Source: an uncultured Parvularculaceae bacterium (GTDB lineage Bacteria > Pseudomonadota > Alphaproteobacteria > Caulobacterales > Parvularculaceae). From it: 64,000 bases of DNA. Location: the NCBI GenBank assembly GCA_947259375.1, contig CAMYLZ010000008.1:90534-154533 (forward strand). Reading direction: 5' to 3'. Under the pieces are notes generated by a model that made no database searches, was not told the DNA's origin, and saw nothing but the letters and a program-made list of their open reading frames with translations. The position numbers were made by a program, and so were the translations under genes. Positions 17,013-26,280 of the stretch are shown here, one piece after another; position 1 is the first letter of the stretch; each line of letters opens with the position of its first letter.

Positions 17013-19292
17013 TCAGAACTGATACGATACCGAAATTGACGCGGTGCGGCCGTTAATCGGCCGTATCCGGACGAAATCGCCTGGCGCCGCTGAGTCTTCT
17101 TGGCCTTCGGTAAAGCCGACATTGTTGAACAGGTTATTTATATCAGCGCTGATGCGCAGGCTGTCCGTAAGGTCGTAGGAGGCATAAAGGCTCGTCACGG
17201 TGTAGGAGTCGAATTCGAGATCGTTCGAGTCCTGAACGAACACAGAATCGGTCCCGAAGATATTCGCACCGATCGTGAAGCGCTCGTGATTGTAATATGG
17301 CGAGACGTTAAACAGATAGTCCGCCTGACGCCGCGGCGTATTGCCGATATTCGCGCCGCTAGCCGAGCCGGTGATGTCGGAGTCGGTGAACGTCGCATTT
17401 GCGCGAACGCCAAGACCGCTCTCATGCTCATAATGACCTTCAAGTTCAACGCCTTGTGCTTCAAACGCATTCTGGATGAACGTTTGCGTCGTCACCTCGA
17501 ACTCGCGTGCTTCGGACGTGTCTGCGTTGAAGTAAGTCGCGAAGAACGACATGTTCCGCCGTGAGAACTTGAAACCGATTTCCCACTGTTCAACGCTGTT
17601 CCAGCCGGCCGAGTTGGCGATTGCGCCATTGGCGTCGATCGACCCGGTGATCCGGTCAGGCGAGCCCACGCTGCCGCCTTCGGCGTAGTTTGCGAATAGT
17701 GCGATATCGTCCGTTACCTGGTAGTTCAGGCCCGCGGACCAAGCGTCGAAATTGACGTCATAGTTAGCGACGCGCGAAGGGCCGAAGTCATTCACGGCCT
17801 GTTCGTTCTGGCCGATAACGCCGTCGCCATTAATATCTTGCGGCGCTTGCACGGCGGCTTCCGCAAATGTGCCGTCCACATCATATTCGTTGTGGCGGTA
17901 GCTGATGTCCCAGGACAGGGCGCCGACAGCGCCCGTGACGGCGACGAATGGCGAGACCAGGTCAACCTCGAAGTCATAATCGCGCGTACAGCAGTTCTCG
18001 AAAGCAGGGTTGCCGTAGAGCACGCCGCCAACGCTGTCGCCCTGGTCAAACGGGGTGCGCGAGGAATCCAGCCGGCGATAATACTGGTTGAAATTCCAGT
18101 TGGCGTTGATGTTCTGCCGGTCGAAAGAAACGCCCGCCTTCACGGCGAAGAGATCGAATTCGCCGGTCAACGCCAATTCGGTAAAGCGATTGTCGAAATC
18201 ACGAAGCTGCGTGTTGAAATTGACGATTTCCACCGACGGTCCGTTTACGCCGTCATCGAAAACATTGGCCGGGAACGGCGAGGCGAAATTGCCTTCGATA
18301 AAGGCCGAACGGTGCCGGACCGAAGCGTTCAGCCAATCGAGAACGTCATACTCGCCAACAAAGCCGATTGAGGTCAGCTCCGTTTCAAAACCATCGCCAT
18401 TGACCGCATCCACGCCGTCGACGCGGTTGGCGAAGTCCGTCGTGTTGAGGAATAGCGTGCCATCGTTGAAATCAACGCCGACCTCTTCAAAACCATTGCC
18501 GTTAAACCGGGCGGGAATTGGCAGGTAAGTCGGGACGGTGTCGTCGAGGCGCTTGAACAGGAATTGTACGGAGCCGCGCTCGAATTCGCCGCGAACATTC
18601 GCTTTGATCTGGTAGCCTTCCTCGACATTCGCGCCAAAAGTTTCCCGCGGGCCTTCGCCGGTGCGATAAAAGCCGCCGACATGCGCCGACCAGGTCTCGT
18701 TTATCGGCAGGCCATATTCGAAATCGCCGCGAAAACTTTCATAGTTCAAGCCTGAGGTGAAGGCGACCTGGCCGCCTTGTTCTTCGCCAGTTTTCGAAAT
18801 CAGGTTGATGATGCCGCCCGGCGCGTTATGCGCCGCAGTCGACGCCGAACCGCCGCGGATGGATTGTACGCTACCGACCGTGCGGTCGTAGCGGATGAAA
18901 CTGTCCGCCGTCGCAAACGCCGTATCGCCAATCAGCAGGCTCGCAAAGCCATCTTCCTGGAAGGATACATATCGCGAGCCGCCGGAACTGATCGGAAGGC
19001 CGCGAACCTTGAGGTTGGTATTCGCGTCGCCTGACGACGGCTCAACCTGGATGCCCGGAAGCGCACGGAAAAGTTCCGCGGTGGAACGCGGCGCGGCCCG
19101 TTCGATCTGTTCGGGTGAAATCGCGGTGACGGAGGACGGCGATTCAAGCTTTGTCGTCGCCCGGCTGACGCCGGTGACGATGATCACATCGCCCTCTTCG
19201 AGCGGCTCGGACGCATCTTGCGCGAATGATGCGGCGGGGATGGCTGCGGCCAGCGCGCTGGAAACCATAAGAGCGCGTCTAAAGAATTTCAT
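17013..19292 (-). CDS. TonB-dependent receptor, sucrose/fructoside locus
   Basis: 759 aa from ATG at 19292, preceded by GGGAGGA; the longer frame to 19385 has no such site. The signal peptide ends 'ASFAQ', followed by a TonB-box-like 'GDVIIVTG' (residues 34-41), a plug domain ('IRGGSASTAAHNAPGGIINLISKTG', about 145-170) and a 22-strand barrel ending 'RTASISVSYQF'. It should import the locus sugar across the outer membrane using TonB energy. Residues 486-497 form a textbook 12-residue EF-hand loop in a predicted extracellular loop. Expression is probably controlled by the operator at 19394-19407. Two adjacent Cys (434-435) occur in another loop. Confidence 0.9.
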   Translation of the reverse strand: MKFFRRALMVSSALAAAIPAASFAQDASEPLEEGDVIIVTGVSRATTKLESPSSVTAISPEQIERAAPRSTAELFRALPGIQVEPSSGDANTNLKVRGLPISSGGSRYVSFQEDGFASLLIGDTAFATADSFIRYDRTVGSVQSIRGGSASTAAHNAPGGIINLISKTGEEQGGQVAFTSGLNYESFRGDFEYGLPINETWSAHVGGFYRTGEGPRETFGANVEEGYQIKANVRGEFERGSVQFLFKRLDDTVPTYLPIPARFNGNGFEEVGVDFNDGTLFLNTTDFANRVDGVDAVNGDGFETELTSIGFVGEYDVLDWLNASVRHRSAFIEGNFASPFPANVFDDGVNGPSVEIVNFNTQLRDFDNRFTELALTGEFDLFAVKAGVSFDRQNINANWNFNQYYRRLDSSRTPFDQGDSVGGVLYGNPAFENCCTRDYDFEVDLVSPFVAVTGAVGALSWDISYRHNEYDVDGTFAEAAVQAPQDINGDGVIGQNEQAVNDFGPSRVANYDVNFDAWSAGLNYQVTDDIALFANYAEGGSVGSPDRITGSIDANGAIANSAGWNSVEQWEIGFKFSRRNMSFFATYFNADTSEAREFEVTTQTFIQNAFEAQGVELEGHYEHESGLGVRANATFTDSDITGSASGANIGNTPRRQADYLFNVSPYYNHERFTIGANIFGTDSVFVQDSNDLEFDSYTVTSLYASYDLTDSLRISADINNLFNNVGFTEGQEDSAAPGDFVRIRPINGRTASISVSYQF

Positions 19293-19393
19293 TGGATCCT
19301 CCCAAAAGGTCCTGTTTTTACGAATCGAGCGGGCGCCCTCATGGCGGGCCGACATCATGATTAAAACCCCCAGCGCCCGGCGCAATACAAAAA

Positions 19394-19407
19394 TCCAATC
19401 GATTGCA
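19394..19407. promoter_or_regulatory. LacI-type operator upstream of the TonB-dependent receptor
   Basis: TCCAATCGATTGCA shares the CAATCGATTG core and the following ATTTTG with the operator at 13452-13465. It lies about 100 bp upstream of the receptor start codon. Confidence 0.75.
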
Positions 19408-19543
19408 TTTTGTGAACCAGCCTGTTGCTCCTATGCCACAGCCATTGAATTTGACTCCGTAATGCGCACCGCCGCACGCACTGCGACGAGAACGCCGAGG
19501 CGGCGCCAGCCTTGTCGCCGGCGGAATAGCCCCCTTCGCCGCC

Positions 19544-21826
19544 CTATTCCGCGCCAAACTTCCTCGAAGTCGGGAAGCCTTTCGGCGCGATTCGCCCGGC
19601 CTGGGCGCGCTTGCCCACATAGGATTTCCAGTCATCGATGGTCTGCACGCGCCCCGAGCGGTCGACCCAGGTAAGCCCTTCCCTTTTTGAAAACAGCTTG
19701 GCGTCAGACAGTCCGCCATCGTGGAACTTTTGCAGAACGACGCCCTTGCCGCGGCTCATCTCGGGCAGCTCGGCGGCGGGGAACACCAGGAATTTCTTGT
19801 TGTCGCCAACGCTCGCCAGCATGTCGTCCTTGCCAATCGCGGCGGGCGCCGAGCGACAGACCGCCGCTTCCGCGCCGGCCGGCACGTTCAGCACCTGTTT
19901 GCCCTTGCGGGTGGTCGAGAGGCAATCGTCTTCCGACGCGATAAATCCGTGACCGGAGGAAGAGGCAAGGAGGAATTTGCGCCCGCCCTCGAAAATGAAC
20001 GCCGCCACCACCGCATCGTCATTGCCCATGTCGACCATCAACCGGATCGGCTCGCCATGACCGCGCCCGCCAGGCAGGGCCGAAACGTCGAGCGCATAGA
20101 ACTTTCCGTTTGTGGCGAACAGCATCAGCTTGTCGGTGGTCTGCGCCCACACGAGGAAATGCTCGCGGTCCCCCTCCTTGTATTTGATCGACTTGGCGTC
20201 CTCGACATGGCCTTTCATGGTCCGCACCCATCCCTTTTCGGAGATGACAATGGTCACAGGCTCTTTTTCAACCAAGATGCCGAGGTCGATGTCTTCGATA
20301 TCCGGCGCGTCGGCAATATCCGTGCGCCGTCGGCCAAGATCGGATTTCGGATCGAAGGTCTTGCGCACCTCCTTCAACTGTTCGCCAATCTTTTTCCACT
20401 GCGCCTCGTCGGATTTCAAAAGCGCGTTCAGTGCTTTCTGCTCAGCCCTGAGTTCCTTGTGCTCGGTCTTGATTTCCATCTCTTCAAGCTTGCGCAAGGA
20501 ACGCAGGCGCATATTGAGGATCGCCTCGGTCTGCACCTCGGTCAGCTTGAACGCCTTCATCAATTCCGCTTTCGGATCGTCCTCATAGCGAATGATGCGG
20601 ATCACCTCGTCGAGATTGAGATAAGCGATGAGGAAGCCGTCAAGCACTTCGAGGCGCCGGGCGATCTTGTCGAGCCGGAACCGGGTGCGCCGGACCAGCA
20701 CGTCCTTGCGATGATCGAGATAGGCTTGCAGCACATCGCGCAGGCCCATGACCCGCGGGCTCCCGTCCGCGCCGAGAACATTCATGTTGAGCGAAAAGCG
20801 CGATTCCAGATCGGTGATCTTGAACAGCGATTCCATCAGCGCCGCGGGTTCGATATTGCCGGTTTTCGGCTCAAGGATGAGGCGAATGTCCTCCGCGCTT
20901 TCATCGCGAATATCGGCAAGCGCCGGCAGCTTTTTCGCCTGCATCAGCTCGGCGACCTTTTCGATCAGCTTTGACTTTTGCACCTGATACGGGATCTCGG
21001 TGACGACGATCTGGTAGCGACCGCGCCCCAGATCTTCCGTCTCCCAGCGCGCCCGCACGCGAAAGCCGCCGCGCCCGGTCGCATAGGCCTCTTCCATCGC
21101 GGCGCTGTTCTCAATGCACACGCCGCCGGTCGGAAAGTCCGGGCCCTTCACATATTTCAGCAGCGTTTCAGTGCGCGCATTCGGCGTTTTGATGAGGTGC
21201 AGCGAGGCGTCGATCAACTCGGCCGGATTATGCGGCGGGATCGAGGTCGCCATGCCCACCGCGATGCCGTTTGCGCCATTGGCGAGAAGGTTCGGAAACG
21301 CCGCCGGCAGCACCGCCGGCTCCTTGCCTTCGCCATCATAGGTTTCGCGGAAATCGACCGTGTCCTCGTCAATGCCGTCAAGCAGCAATTGCGCGGCTGC
21401 CGTCAGACGGCTTTCGGTGTAACGCATCGCGGCCGCATTATCGCCGTCAATATTGCCGAAATTGCCTTGCCCATCGACCAGCGGCACACGCACGGAAAAG
21501 TCCTGCACGAGGCGCACCATGGCGTCATAAATCGCCTGGTCGCCATGCGGGTGAAAATTACCCATCACCTCGCCGACAACCTTGGCGGATTTCTTGAAGC
21601 CGCCGCTCGGCGCCAGCTTCATCTGCCGCATGGCGTAGAGAATACGCCGGTGCACCGGCTTGAGGCCGTCGCGCACATCCGGCAGCGCCCGCGCCGTGAT
21701 GGTCGAAAGCGCATAGGCGAGATATCGCTGGGACAGCGCCTCGTCGAACGGCTCGAGAAAGATGTCTTCGGGCTTGGCCGGCTTTTCGGCCCGGTTTTTG
21801 GCGGTTTTGATCTTCGTGCGTTTCAT
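19544..21826 (-). CDS. parC: DNA topoisomerase IV subunit A
   Basis: 760 aa. The breakage-reunion domain is complete: '[35 protein letters not shown]', then the quinolone-determining region '[14 protein letters not shown]', and the catalytic Tyr136 in '[10 protein letters not shown]'. A C-terminal propeller ('[10 protein letters not shown]', '[13 protein letters not shown]') follows. With ParE it decatenates daughter chromosomes. I use ATG at 21826 because the upstream extension to 21937 looks untranslated. The residue matching E. coli ParC Ser80 is Gln97. The stop codon lies within a 9-bp inverted repeat (19521-19529/19544-19552) without a T-run. Confidence 0.95.
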   Translation of the reverse strand: MKRTKIKTAKNRAEKPAKPEDIFLEPFDEALSQRYLAYALSTITARALPDVRDGLKPVHRRILYAMRQMKLAPSGGFKKSAKVVGEVMGNFHPHGDQAIYDAMVRLVQDFSVRVPLVDGQGNFGNIDGDNAAAMRYTESRLTAAAQLLLDGIDEDTVDFRETYDGEGKEPAVLPAAFPNLLANGANGIAVGMATSIPPHNPAELIDASLHLIKTPNARTETLLKYVKGPDFPTGGVCIENSAAMEEAYATGRGGFRVRARWETEDLGRGRYQIVVTEIPYQVQKSKLIEKVAELMQAKKLPALADIRDESAEDIRLILEPKTGNIEPAALMESLFKITDLESRFSLNMNVLGADGSPRVMGLRDVLQAYLDHRKDVLVRRTRFRLDKIARRLEVLDGFLIAYLNLDEVIRIIRYEDDPKAELMKAFKLTEVQTEAILNMRLRSLRKLEEMEIKTEHKELRAEQKALNALLKSDEAQWKKIGEQLKEVRKTFDPKSDLGRRRTDIADAPDIEDIDLGILVEKEPVTIVISEKGWVRTMKGHVEDAKSIKYKEGDREHFLVWAQTTDKLMLFATNGKFYALDVSALPGGRGHGEPIRLMVDMGNDDAVVAAFIFEGGRKFLLASSSGHGFIASEDDCLSTTRKGKQVLNVPAGAEAAVCRSAPAAIGKDDMLASVGDNKKFLVFPAAELPEMSRGKGVVLQKFHDGGLSDAKLFSKREGLTWVDRSGRVQTIDDWKSYVGKRAQAGRIAPKGFPTSRKFGAE

Positions 21827-21961
21827 GGGCGCAGTCTCTAGCAGAATCGCGCCGGGCCGCCAGCCCAATAAGCGCCAGCGCGGCCCTTGCCGCCTTGCGG
21901 TGCGGACAGTCTCCCCGATAAATGAGAGAGGAAACAATCAGGCGACCGTTCCTTACGCAAC

Positions 21962-22642
21962 ATGATGCAATTTCTCGCCGACATCCTCGCTTTTCCCTTG
22001 TTTGTGCTGGAGCTTTCCGGGGCCGCCATCGGGTTTTCCACAGGTGCGTTCCAGCGCGCCGCCATTTCCGGCGAGGCCCAGACCGCGGCGCTCGCCATCG
22101 CTTTTCTCGCCGGCGTTTCGGAAATGCTCGGCCAATCGGTGATTCTCGTCGTCAACCGCGTGGCGCTTTACCGGTTTCTGGCGAGCCTCGCCTTTACCGG
22201 CCTTTCTTACGTCATCACCGCCATCGCCTGGGGGATTTGCGCGATCGCCGTCGCGCCGCTGACCCGTCTCGGCGCGCTGGGGCCCGGCGAGATCGCCGGC
22301 GTCATCGGCGTCGTCTCCCTCGCCTTCGCGCCGCGCCTTTTCGGCGTGCTGTCGATCGCGCCCTATTTCGGGCTGGCGCTCGGCCATGTGCTTGAGGTCT
22401 GGGCGATGACGCTCGCGGTGTTCGGCTTGCATGTGGGGCTCGCCTTGCCGCTCGCCGCCGCTGTTTTCTGCGGGCTTGCCGGCTGGGCCGTTTCCTATGC
22501 GGTGCGCTCTTGGCTCGGTCATGCGCTCGCCGCCCCGCTTGGGAAACTGCGCCACGCTGTCGCCGGCTCGCCGCTTGATCGTTCGCCCCAACAGATCATC
22601 GACGAACTCGCCCGCCGCATCAGCCGGGAGCGAAAACCTTGA
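21962..22642 (+). CDS. Polytopic membrane protein of unknown function
   Basis: 226 aa with about five to six hydrophobic segments between residues 5 and 185 and a basic cytoplasmic tail 'SPQQIIDELARRISRERKP'. The general look, with short hydrophilic loops and an early 'AFPLFVLELSGAAIGFS' segment, resembles Yip1-like multi-span proteins, but I do not recognise a specific family. It overlaps the next gene by TTGA, so the two are translationally coupled. The pair sits divergently from parC and convergently with recO. Codon use looks like that of its neighbours. Confidence 0.7.
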   Translation: MMQFLADILAFPLFVLELSGAAIGFSTGAFQRAAISGEAQTAALAIAFLAGVSEMLGQSVILVVNRVALYRFLASLAFTGLSYVITAIAWGICAIAVAPLTRLGALGPGEIAGVIGVVSLAFAPRLFGVLSIAPYFGLALGHVLEVWAMTLAVFGLHVGLALPLAAAVFCGLAGWAVSYAVRSWLGHALAAPLGKLRHAVAGSPLDRSPQQIIDELARRISRERKP

Positions 22643-23568
22643 TTCCGTCTCTTCTTTTTACGGTAGTCATCATTGGCGCGGCGGCCCTGATCGTCACTGC
22701 CGCGCTTTCGCCGCTTGAAACTTTGAGCTGGTGGGCGGGCTGGACCGAAGACGAAATCGAACATGCCGATGCGCGCGCCTTGCCGCCGGACGGCGCGCCA
22801 GCGCGCTTTATCGTCTATCTGTCCGGCGTTGCATCTATCTCCGGCCGGTTTTTGTTGCCGCGCGAAAAAGCGTTCATCCGCCGGCTGAAAAACCGCCTGC
22901 CCGGCGCAACCATCATCTCCGACGTCTTTCCTTACTCGCCGCAAGGACTGCCGCTGCTCGCCGCGCCGCGCGTCTTCGACCGATTGTGGCGGCGCGTGCA
23001 GAAGCTCAAGCTCGATGAACGCCCGACGATCCTTTCCACGCTCATCAATTTGCGCAACATCTTTCAGGTGATGGTGTCGGCCGATCATCGTTACGGGCCG
23101 ATATTCAATCAGGGCGCAGCGAATGTGATCGAGGATGCGCTGATCGCCGCCGGCTATGCGCGCGGCTCCGGCGCGCCGGTCGCCATCATCGGTTATTCGG
23201 GCGGCGCGCAGGTTGCGGTCGGCGCAGCGGCCTTCCTGCGGGCGCGATTGGGCGCGCCCATCGACGTGATCGGCATTGGCGGCGTCGTCGCCTCCGATCC
23301 CGGACTCAAATTCCTGCGGCGTTACCATCACGTCGTCGGCGCGCACGACGCTATCGAGCGCGTCGGCGCGGTGATGTTCCCCGATCGATGGGCGCCCTCC
23401 GCCTATTCGGACTGGAACGCCGCGAAACGCGAAGGCCGCCTTGAAGCGCATGTGATGGCGAATATGAGCCATGCCGGCGTCAAAGGCTATTTCGGCCGCC
23501 CGCCGATCGACGGCGTATCGAATGCCGAACGCACCGCCGCGAAAATTGCTTCGCTGTTGTCGGTTTGA
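22639..23568 (+). CDS. Membrane-anchored alpha/beta-hydrolase-like protein
   Basis: 309 aa from a TTG start overlapping the previous stop. An N-terminal membrane segment (residues 4-24) is followed by a globular region with the nucleophile-elbow motif 'IGYSGGAQVAVGAA' (Ser187) and a late 'NMSHAGVKGYFG' that could hold the catalytic His. This suggests an esterase, lipase or lysophospholipase-like hydrolase facing the periplasm or membrane surface. The acid residue is not obvious by eye. Tight coupling to the polytopic membrane protein upstream suggests a shared envelope or lipid function, which is inference. Confidence 0.7.
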   Translation: MIPSLLFTVVIIGAAALIVTAALSPLETLSWWAGWTEDEIEHADARALPPDGAPARFIVYLSGVASISGRFLLPREKAFIRRLKNRLPGATIISDVFPYSPQGLPLLAAPRVFDRLWRRVQKLKLDERPTILSTLINLRNIFQVMVSADHRYGPIFNQGAANVIEDALIAAGYARGSGAPVAIIGYSGGAQVAVGAAAFLRARLGAPIDVIGIGGVVASDPGLKFLRRYHHVVGAHDAIERVGAVMFPDRWAPSAYSDWNAAKREGRLEAHVMANMSHAGVKGYFGRPPIDGVSNAERTAAKIASLLSV

Positions 23569-23591
23569 ATTCATCATGAGGGGATCATAAC

Positions 23592-23632
23592 CCCGCCTGA
23601 GAAGGCGTGGATAACTATCCACCGAAAGCGGG
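23592..23632. repeat. Nested inverted repeats between convergent genes
   Basis: An outer CCCGC/GCGGG pair encloses two smaller hairpins, GCCT-GAGA-AGGC (23595-23606) and GTGGATA-AC-TATCCAC (23607-23622). It lies between the ends of the hydrolase gene and recO and may act as a bidirectional transcript end, though neither side has a clear T-run. Confidence 0.4.
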
Positions 23633-23711
23633 ATTCCTTTAAATTTTCATCAGAAAAGTTGTATTTTTCGCGGCCGGACTCGCCTTATCCGTGTGCGGAT
23701 TTCGCCGCGCT

Positions 23712-24437
23712 TCAAAGCCGCGCCGTCAGCAACTCCAGAACCCGCAGGCGCGCTTCGGGAAGCGGCTTGTCGGCGAGATGCAGAATGCGCGTTTCGATGA
23801 AAAATCCCGTCGTCTTCAAAGCATCGACCGCCTCGAAAAGGCTCGCTTGCGTCGACGCCCCGCGCAAGAAAGGCGGCAATGGCAGCAATTTGTCCTTGTA
23901 AGGCGCGCCCGCTTCCGCAGACACCGCGCAAGCCGACCGCGGCGAGACATAAATCAGGTTTTCGCGCGCGCCGGTGGAAGCGCAACGGTCAAGCGTCAAG
24001 CCGAAACCGAGCTCGGCAAGGAGCCCAATCTCCCAGCGCGCCATCAGCGCCGGCCAGATGTCGAGATCATCGAGCGCGCCAAGCAGCACCGCCATCGCCT
24101 TATAGGCGCGCTGGTGGGCCTCGCGCTCGGGCAGCGTCGCCAGCGCAACGGCGCATGCCGCCGAAAGGCCCGCCAGCGACAACCGCTCGCCCATCGCCTC
24201 GGCGGCGCGGGCATGCGCCATTTCAAGCGAAAAATGCCCCAGCGAATCCTCGCCCCGGCCTTTCCATTCGACCGCGACCTCGTTGCCCGGTTGCAGGAGC
24301 GGGCGCATCCGCCGCCCCTGTCCGCCATAGACAAGCCCGGCCCGGCGCCCGTGATGCTCCGTAAACACATCAACCACCGCATGAGTCTCGCCATGGCCGC
24401 GCGCATCAAGCACGATCCCGACATCGGTGAAGTTCAT
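23712..24437 (-). CDS. recO: DNA repair protein RecO
   Basis: 241 aa, normal for RecO. The OB-fold N-terminus reads 'DVGIVLDARGHGETHAVVDVFTEHHGRRAGLVYGG', followed by the helical domain with 'FGLTLDRCASTGARENLIYVSPRSACAVS', where the zinc-cluster Cys are only partly kept. RecO helps load RecA on SSB-coated gaps with RecF and RecR. Its ATG overlaps the FkbM stop (ATGA), so it is cotranscribed with that gene. In many alphaproteobacteria recO directly follows era; here two unrelated genes come between. Confidence 0.9.
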   Translation of the reverse strand: MNFTDVGIVLDARGHGETHAVVDVFTEHHGRRAGLVYGGQGRRMRPLLQPGNEVAVEWKGRGEDSLGHFSLEMAHARAAEAMGERLSLAGLSAACAVALATLPEREAHQRAYKAMAVLLGALDDLDIWPALMARWEIGLLAELGFGLTLDRCASTGARENLIYVSPRSACAVSAEAGAPYKDKLLPLPPFLRGASTQASLFEAVDALKTTGFFIETRILHLADKPLPEARLRVLELLTARL

Positions 24438-25231
24438 TGCTTCAGCTTTCGCGCAAACGGTTTTTCATCGCGGCTCGCAAGGATGTTCATATAACCGTAA
24501 ATCGCATCGACGCCGCGATGCGCGCCAATGCGCGAAAGGCCCGACGCCGTCACCCTGAACAGATGATAGCCCGGCAGGAGCGCGTTGAAATCGTCAAGCT
24601 TATGGCTGCGATGCATGTGATGGGTGTTGAACTCGAATTGGATAAAATCGGGCCGTCGCTCGTCGCGCAACAAACGCCGCGCACCCTGTAACACTTCCAG
24701 CTCAAAGCCTTCCACATCAATCTTGATAAGCGCCGGAAAGAACGACTGCAAATAGCAATATTCGTCAATCGTCGTCATCGGCACAGCCATGGCGCGCGTT
24801 TCTCGGCGAGCAAAACCGCTCGCCTCCGGATCCCGCGAGGCCAGCCCCGGATTAGCCGGCACGAACAGCTCAGTCTCGCCAACCGTTTCGCCGACGGCAA
24901 GATTGTGCACCTCAACGGCGCGCCCGGCTGTGTTCTCGCGCAGCTTTTCAAAAGTCGCAGGCGCCGGCTCAAAGGCGACGATTTTCGATGCGCCGGCCGC
25001 CAGCGCCGCGCGCGCATAAGAGCCGATATTCGCCCCCACATCGAGGCAGCCAAAGCCCGGCCGCCGGGTTCCGATCAATTCCAACACACGCTGTTCGCCG
25101 CTATCCTCGAGCCGGAACGACAGATTGATGCCAAGCCCGCGCATGCCCGCGCGCGCGACGAACGCAGCGACCGGCTGCATCGCCTCGCGACCGAGAATGT
25201 TGTCTGTCAGTTTTTTAAGCGCGTTGAACAT
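24434..25231 (-). CDS. FkbM family methyltransferase
   Basis: 265 aa. The SAM-binding motif 'GCLDVGANIGSYARAALAAGASKIVAFEPAPATFEKLREN' and the later 'ALIKIDVEGFELEVLQGARRLL' are the two hallmark stretches of FkbM methyltransferases, which O-methylate sugars or small molecules. The partner substrate is unknown; such genes often modify surface polysaccharide. It is coupled to recO by a 4-nt overlap and lies in the era-recO block where no metabolic partner is visible, so the placement looks like a lineage-specific insertion. Confidence 0.88.
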   Translation of the reverse strand: MFNALKKLTDNILGREAMQPVAAFVARAGMRGLGINLSFRLEDSGEQRVLELIGTRRPGFGCLDVGANIGSYARAALAAGASKIVAFEPAPATFEKLRENTAGRAVEVHNLAVGETVGETELFVPANPGLASRDPEASGFARRETRAMAVPMTTIDEYCYLQSFFPALIKIDVEGFELEVLQGARRLLRDERRPDFIQFEFNTHHMHRSHKLDDFNALLPGYHLFRVTASGLSRIGAHRGVDAIYGYMNILASRDEKPFARKLKQ

Positions 25232-25323
25232 CTCGACCCTTCGCCGGCAAGGCGCCGTCTCAAAATCCGCGCCTTGCGGGCAATGTCAACGGCGCGAAAA
25301 ACGGCCCGTCGATCCATATGAAA

Positions 25324-25346
25324 TGGACGCCCCACGCGGGCGCCCA
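25324..25346 (-). terminator. Hairpin after the duplicated-domain gene
   Basis: A 9-bp stem with one mismatch (TGGACGCCC/GGGCGCCCA) and a 5-nt loop lies 29 bp past the stop at 25375. Only a short TTT follows on the minus strand, so termination is uncertain. Confidence 0.4.
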
Positions 25347-25374
25347 TTCCGTCACCTGAACCAATATTTGCGAA

Positions 25375-26118
25375 TCAGGGATTTTCGATCACTACGTTCC
25401 ACATATAATCGGCGTGTGAGCCGCAAATGCCGGTGAATTCGTCACCGACTTCGCTGTCATCGAACAACTCGCCCAGCACCTCGTCACGCGTCGCCAAGAG
25501 CGTTTCGTGATCGGCCGCCGACATAGTGTGCAGACGCCGGTACTTGCCGCCGACCCAATGCGACAGCCAGCCCCAGGAATTGAGCTTTCCTTCAGAGACG
25601 TAACGGTCGAACACCGGTGCGAAAGCGGACTTGACGATTTCGTCCGCGCGCTCTTCCCGGCTTTCATCGCAAACATAATAGACCGAGAACACCGCTTCGC
25701 CGCGATCACCGCCGTCGCTGCCGGCAACGCCTTTCCAGATGTAATCATCATGGGCTTCGCAAGCCATGCCGCGCTCTGCAGCAAGGTCGTCATCGCCCGC
25801 CTGCTCATTGATCCACGATTGCGCAGCAAGCAATTCACCGAGACTGCCCGCCGAATGATACTGCACCCGGCGCCATTTTCCGCCTGTGTGATGGGCGAGC
25901 CATCCCCAGCCGTTGATTTTGCCGTCTTTCAGCGCGCGATTGTATATCGGCGTGTCTTCTTTTTTGACTATCTCGTCGACACGCTCCTGCTTTGATACGT
26001 CGCAATAAAAATACGTCGCATAGGAATAAACTTCTTGCTCATCTTCCTGAGCAAGAGCGTTGGTTAGAGGATACGCACAAAACAAGGCCGCAAGGGCCGC
26101 TTTTTGATAAGGTTTCAT
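25375..26118 (-). CDS. Secreted protein with two copies of an unrecognised domain
   Basis: 247 aa with a signal peptide ending 'NALAQ' (residue 24). Residues 31-131 and 142-244 are two copies of one domain. Each has a 'YC' start (Cys39, Cys150), a helix 'ERVDEIV'/'ERADEIV', the highly alike 'DGKINGWGWLAHHTGGKWRR' and 'EGKLNSWGWLSHWVGGKYRR', and an end motif CxxHxDYxW (Cys120, Cys232). The conserved Cys pair in each copy suggests a disulfide. A beta-alpha-beta-beta-alpha pattern fits a ferredoxin-like (dimeric alpha-beta barrel) fold, which is inference. The start is supported by GGGGAG upstream. I do not recognise the family. It lies between era and the FkbM gene. Confidence 0.8.
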   Translation of the reverse strand: MKPYQKAALAALFCAYPLTNALAQEDEQEVYSYATYFYCDVSKQERVDEIVKKEDTPIYNRALKDGKINGWGWLAHHTGGKWRRVQYHSAGSLGELLAAQSWINEQAGDDDLAAERGMACEAHDDYIWKGVAGSDGGDRGEAVFSVYYVCDESREERADEIVKSAFAPVFDRYVSEGKLNSWGWLSHWVGGKYRRLHTMSAADHETLLATRDEVLGELFDDSEVGDEFTGICGSHADYMWNVVIENP

Positions 26119-26280
26119 GATACTCCCCGTCAGTGAAGGGAATATCCTAACACGGTGAATTATGCGGCCATAGCGCGCTAACCGGCCCCGCCGCCTTCAT
26201 GAAGAAAAAGCAATGTTGGAAAAGCGCCAGTCAATGCCGCCACAGCCCTTTTGGGGTTGTGCGCCGCAGCACAGCGCCGC

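Noticed and set aside
19721..20974. 417-codon plus-strand frame
   Set aside because: Antisense to parC, whose protein is fully conserved; the frame is a by-product of GC-rich codon bias.
22519..23622. 367-codon minus-strand frame
   Set aside because: Antisense to the coupled membrane-protein and hydrolase genes; Arg-rich, typical of a shadow frame.
23607..23622. Replication-origin element based on a DnaA-box-like palindrome
   Set aside because: A single near match without a cluster of boxes, AT-rich stretch or dnaA-type neighbours.
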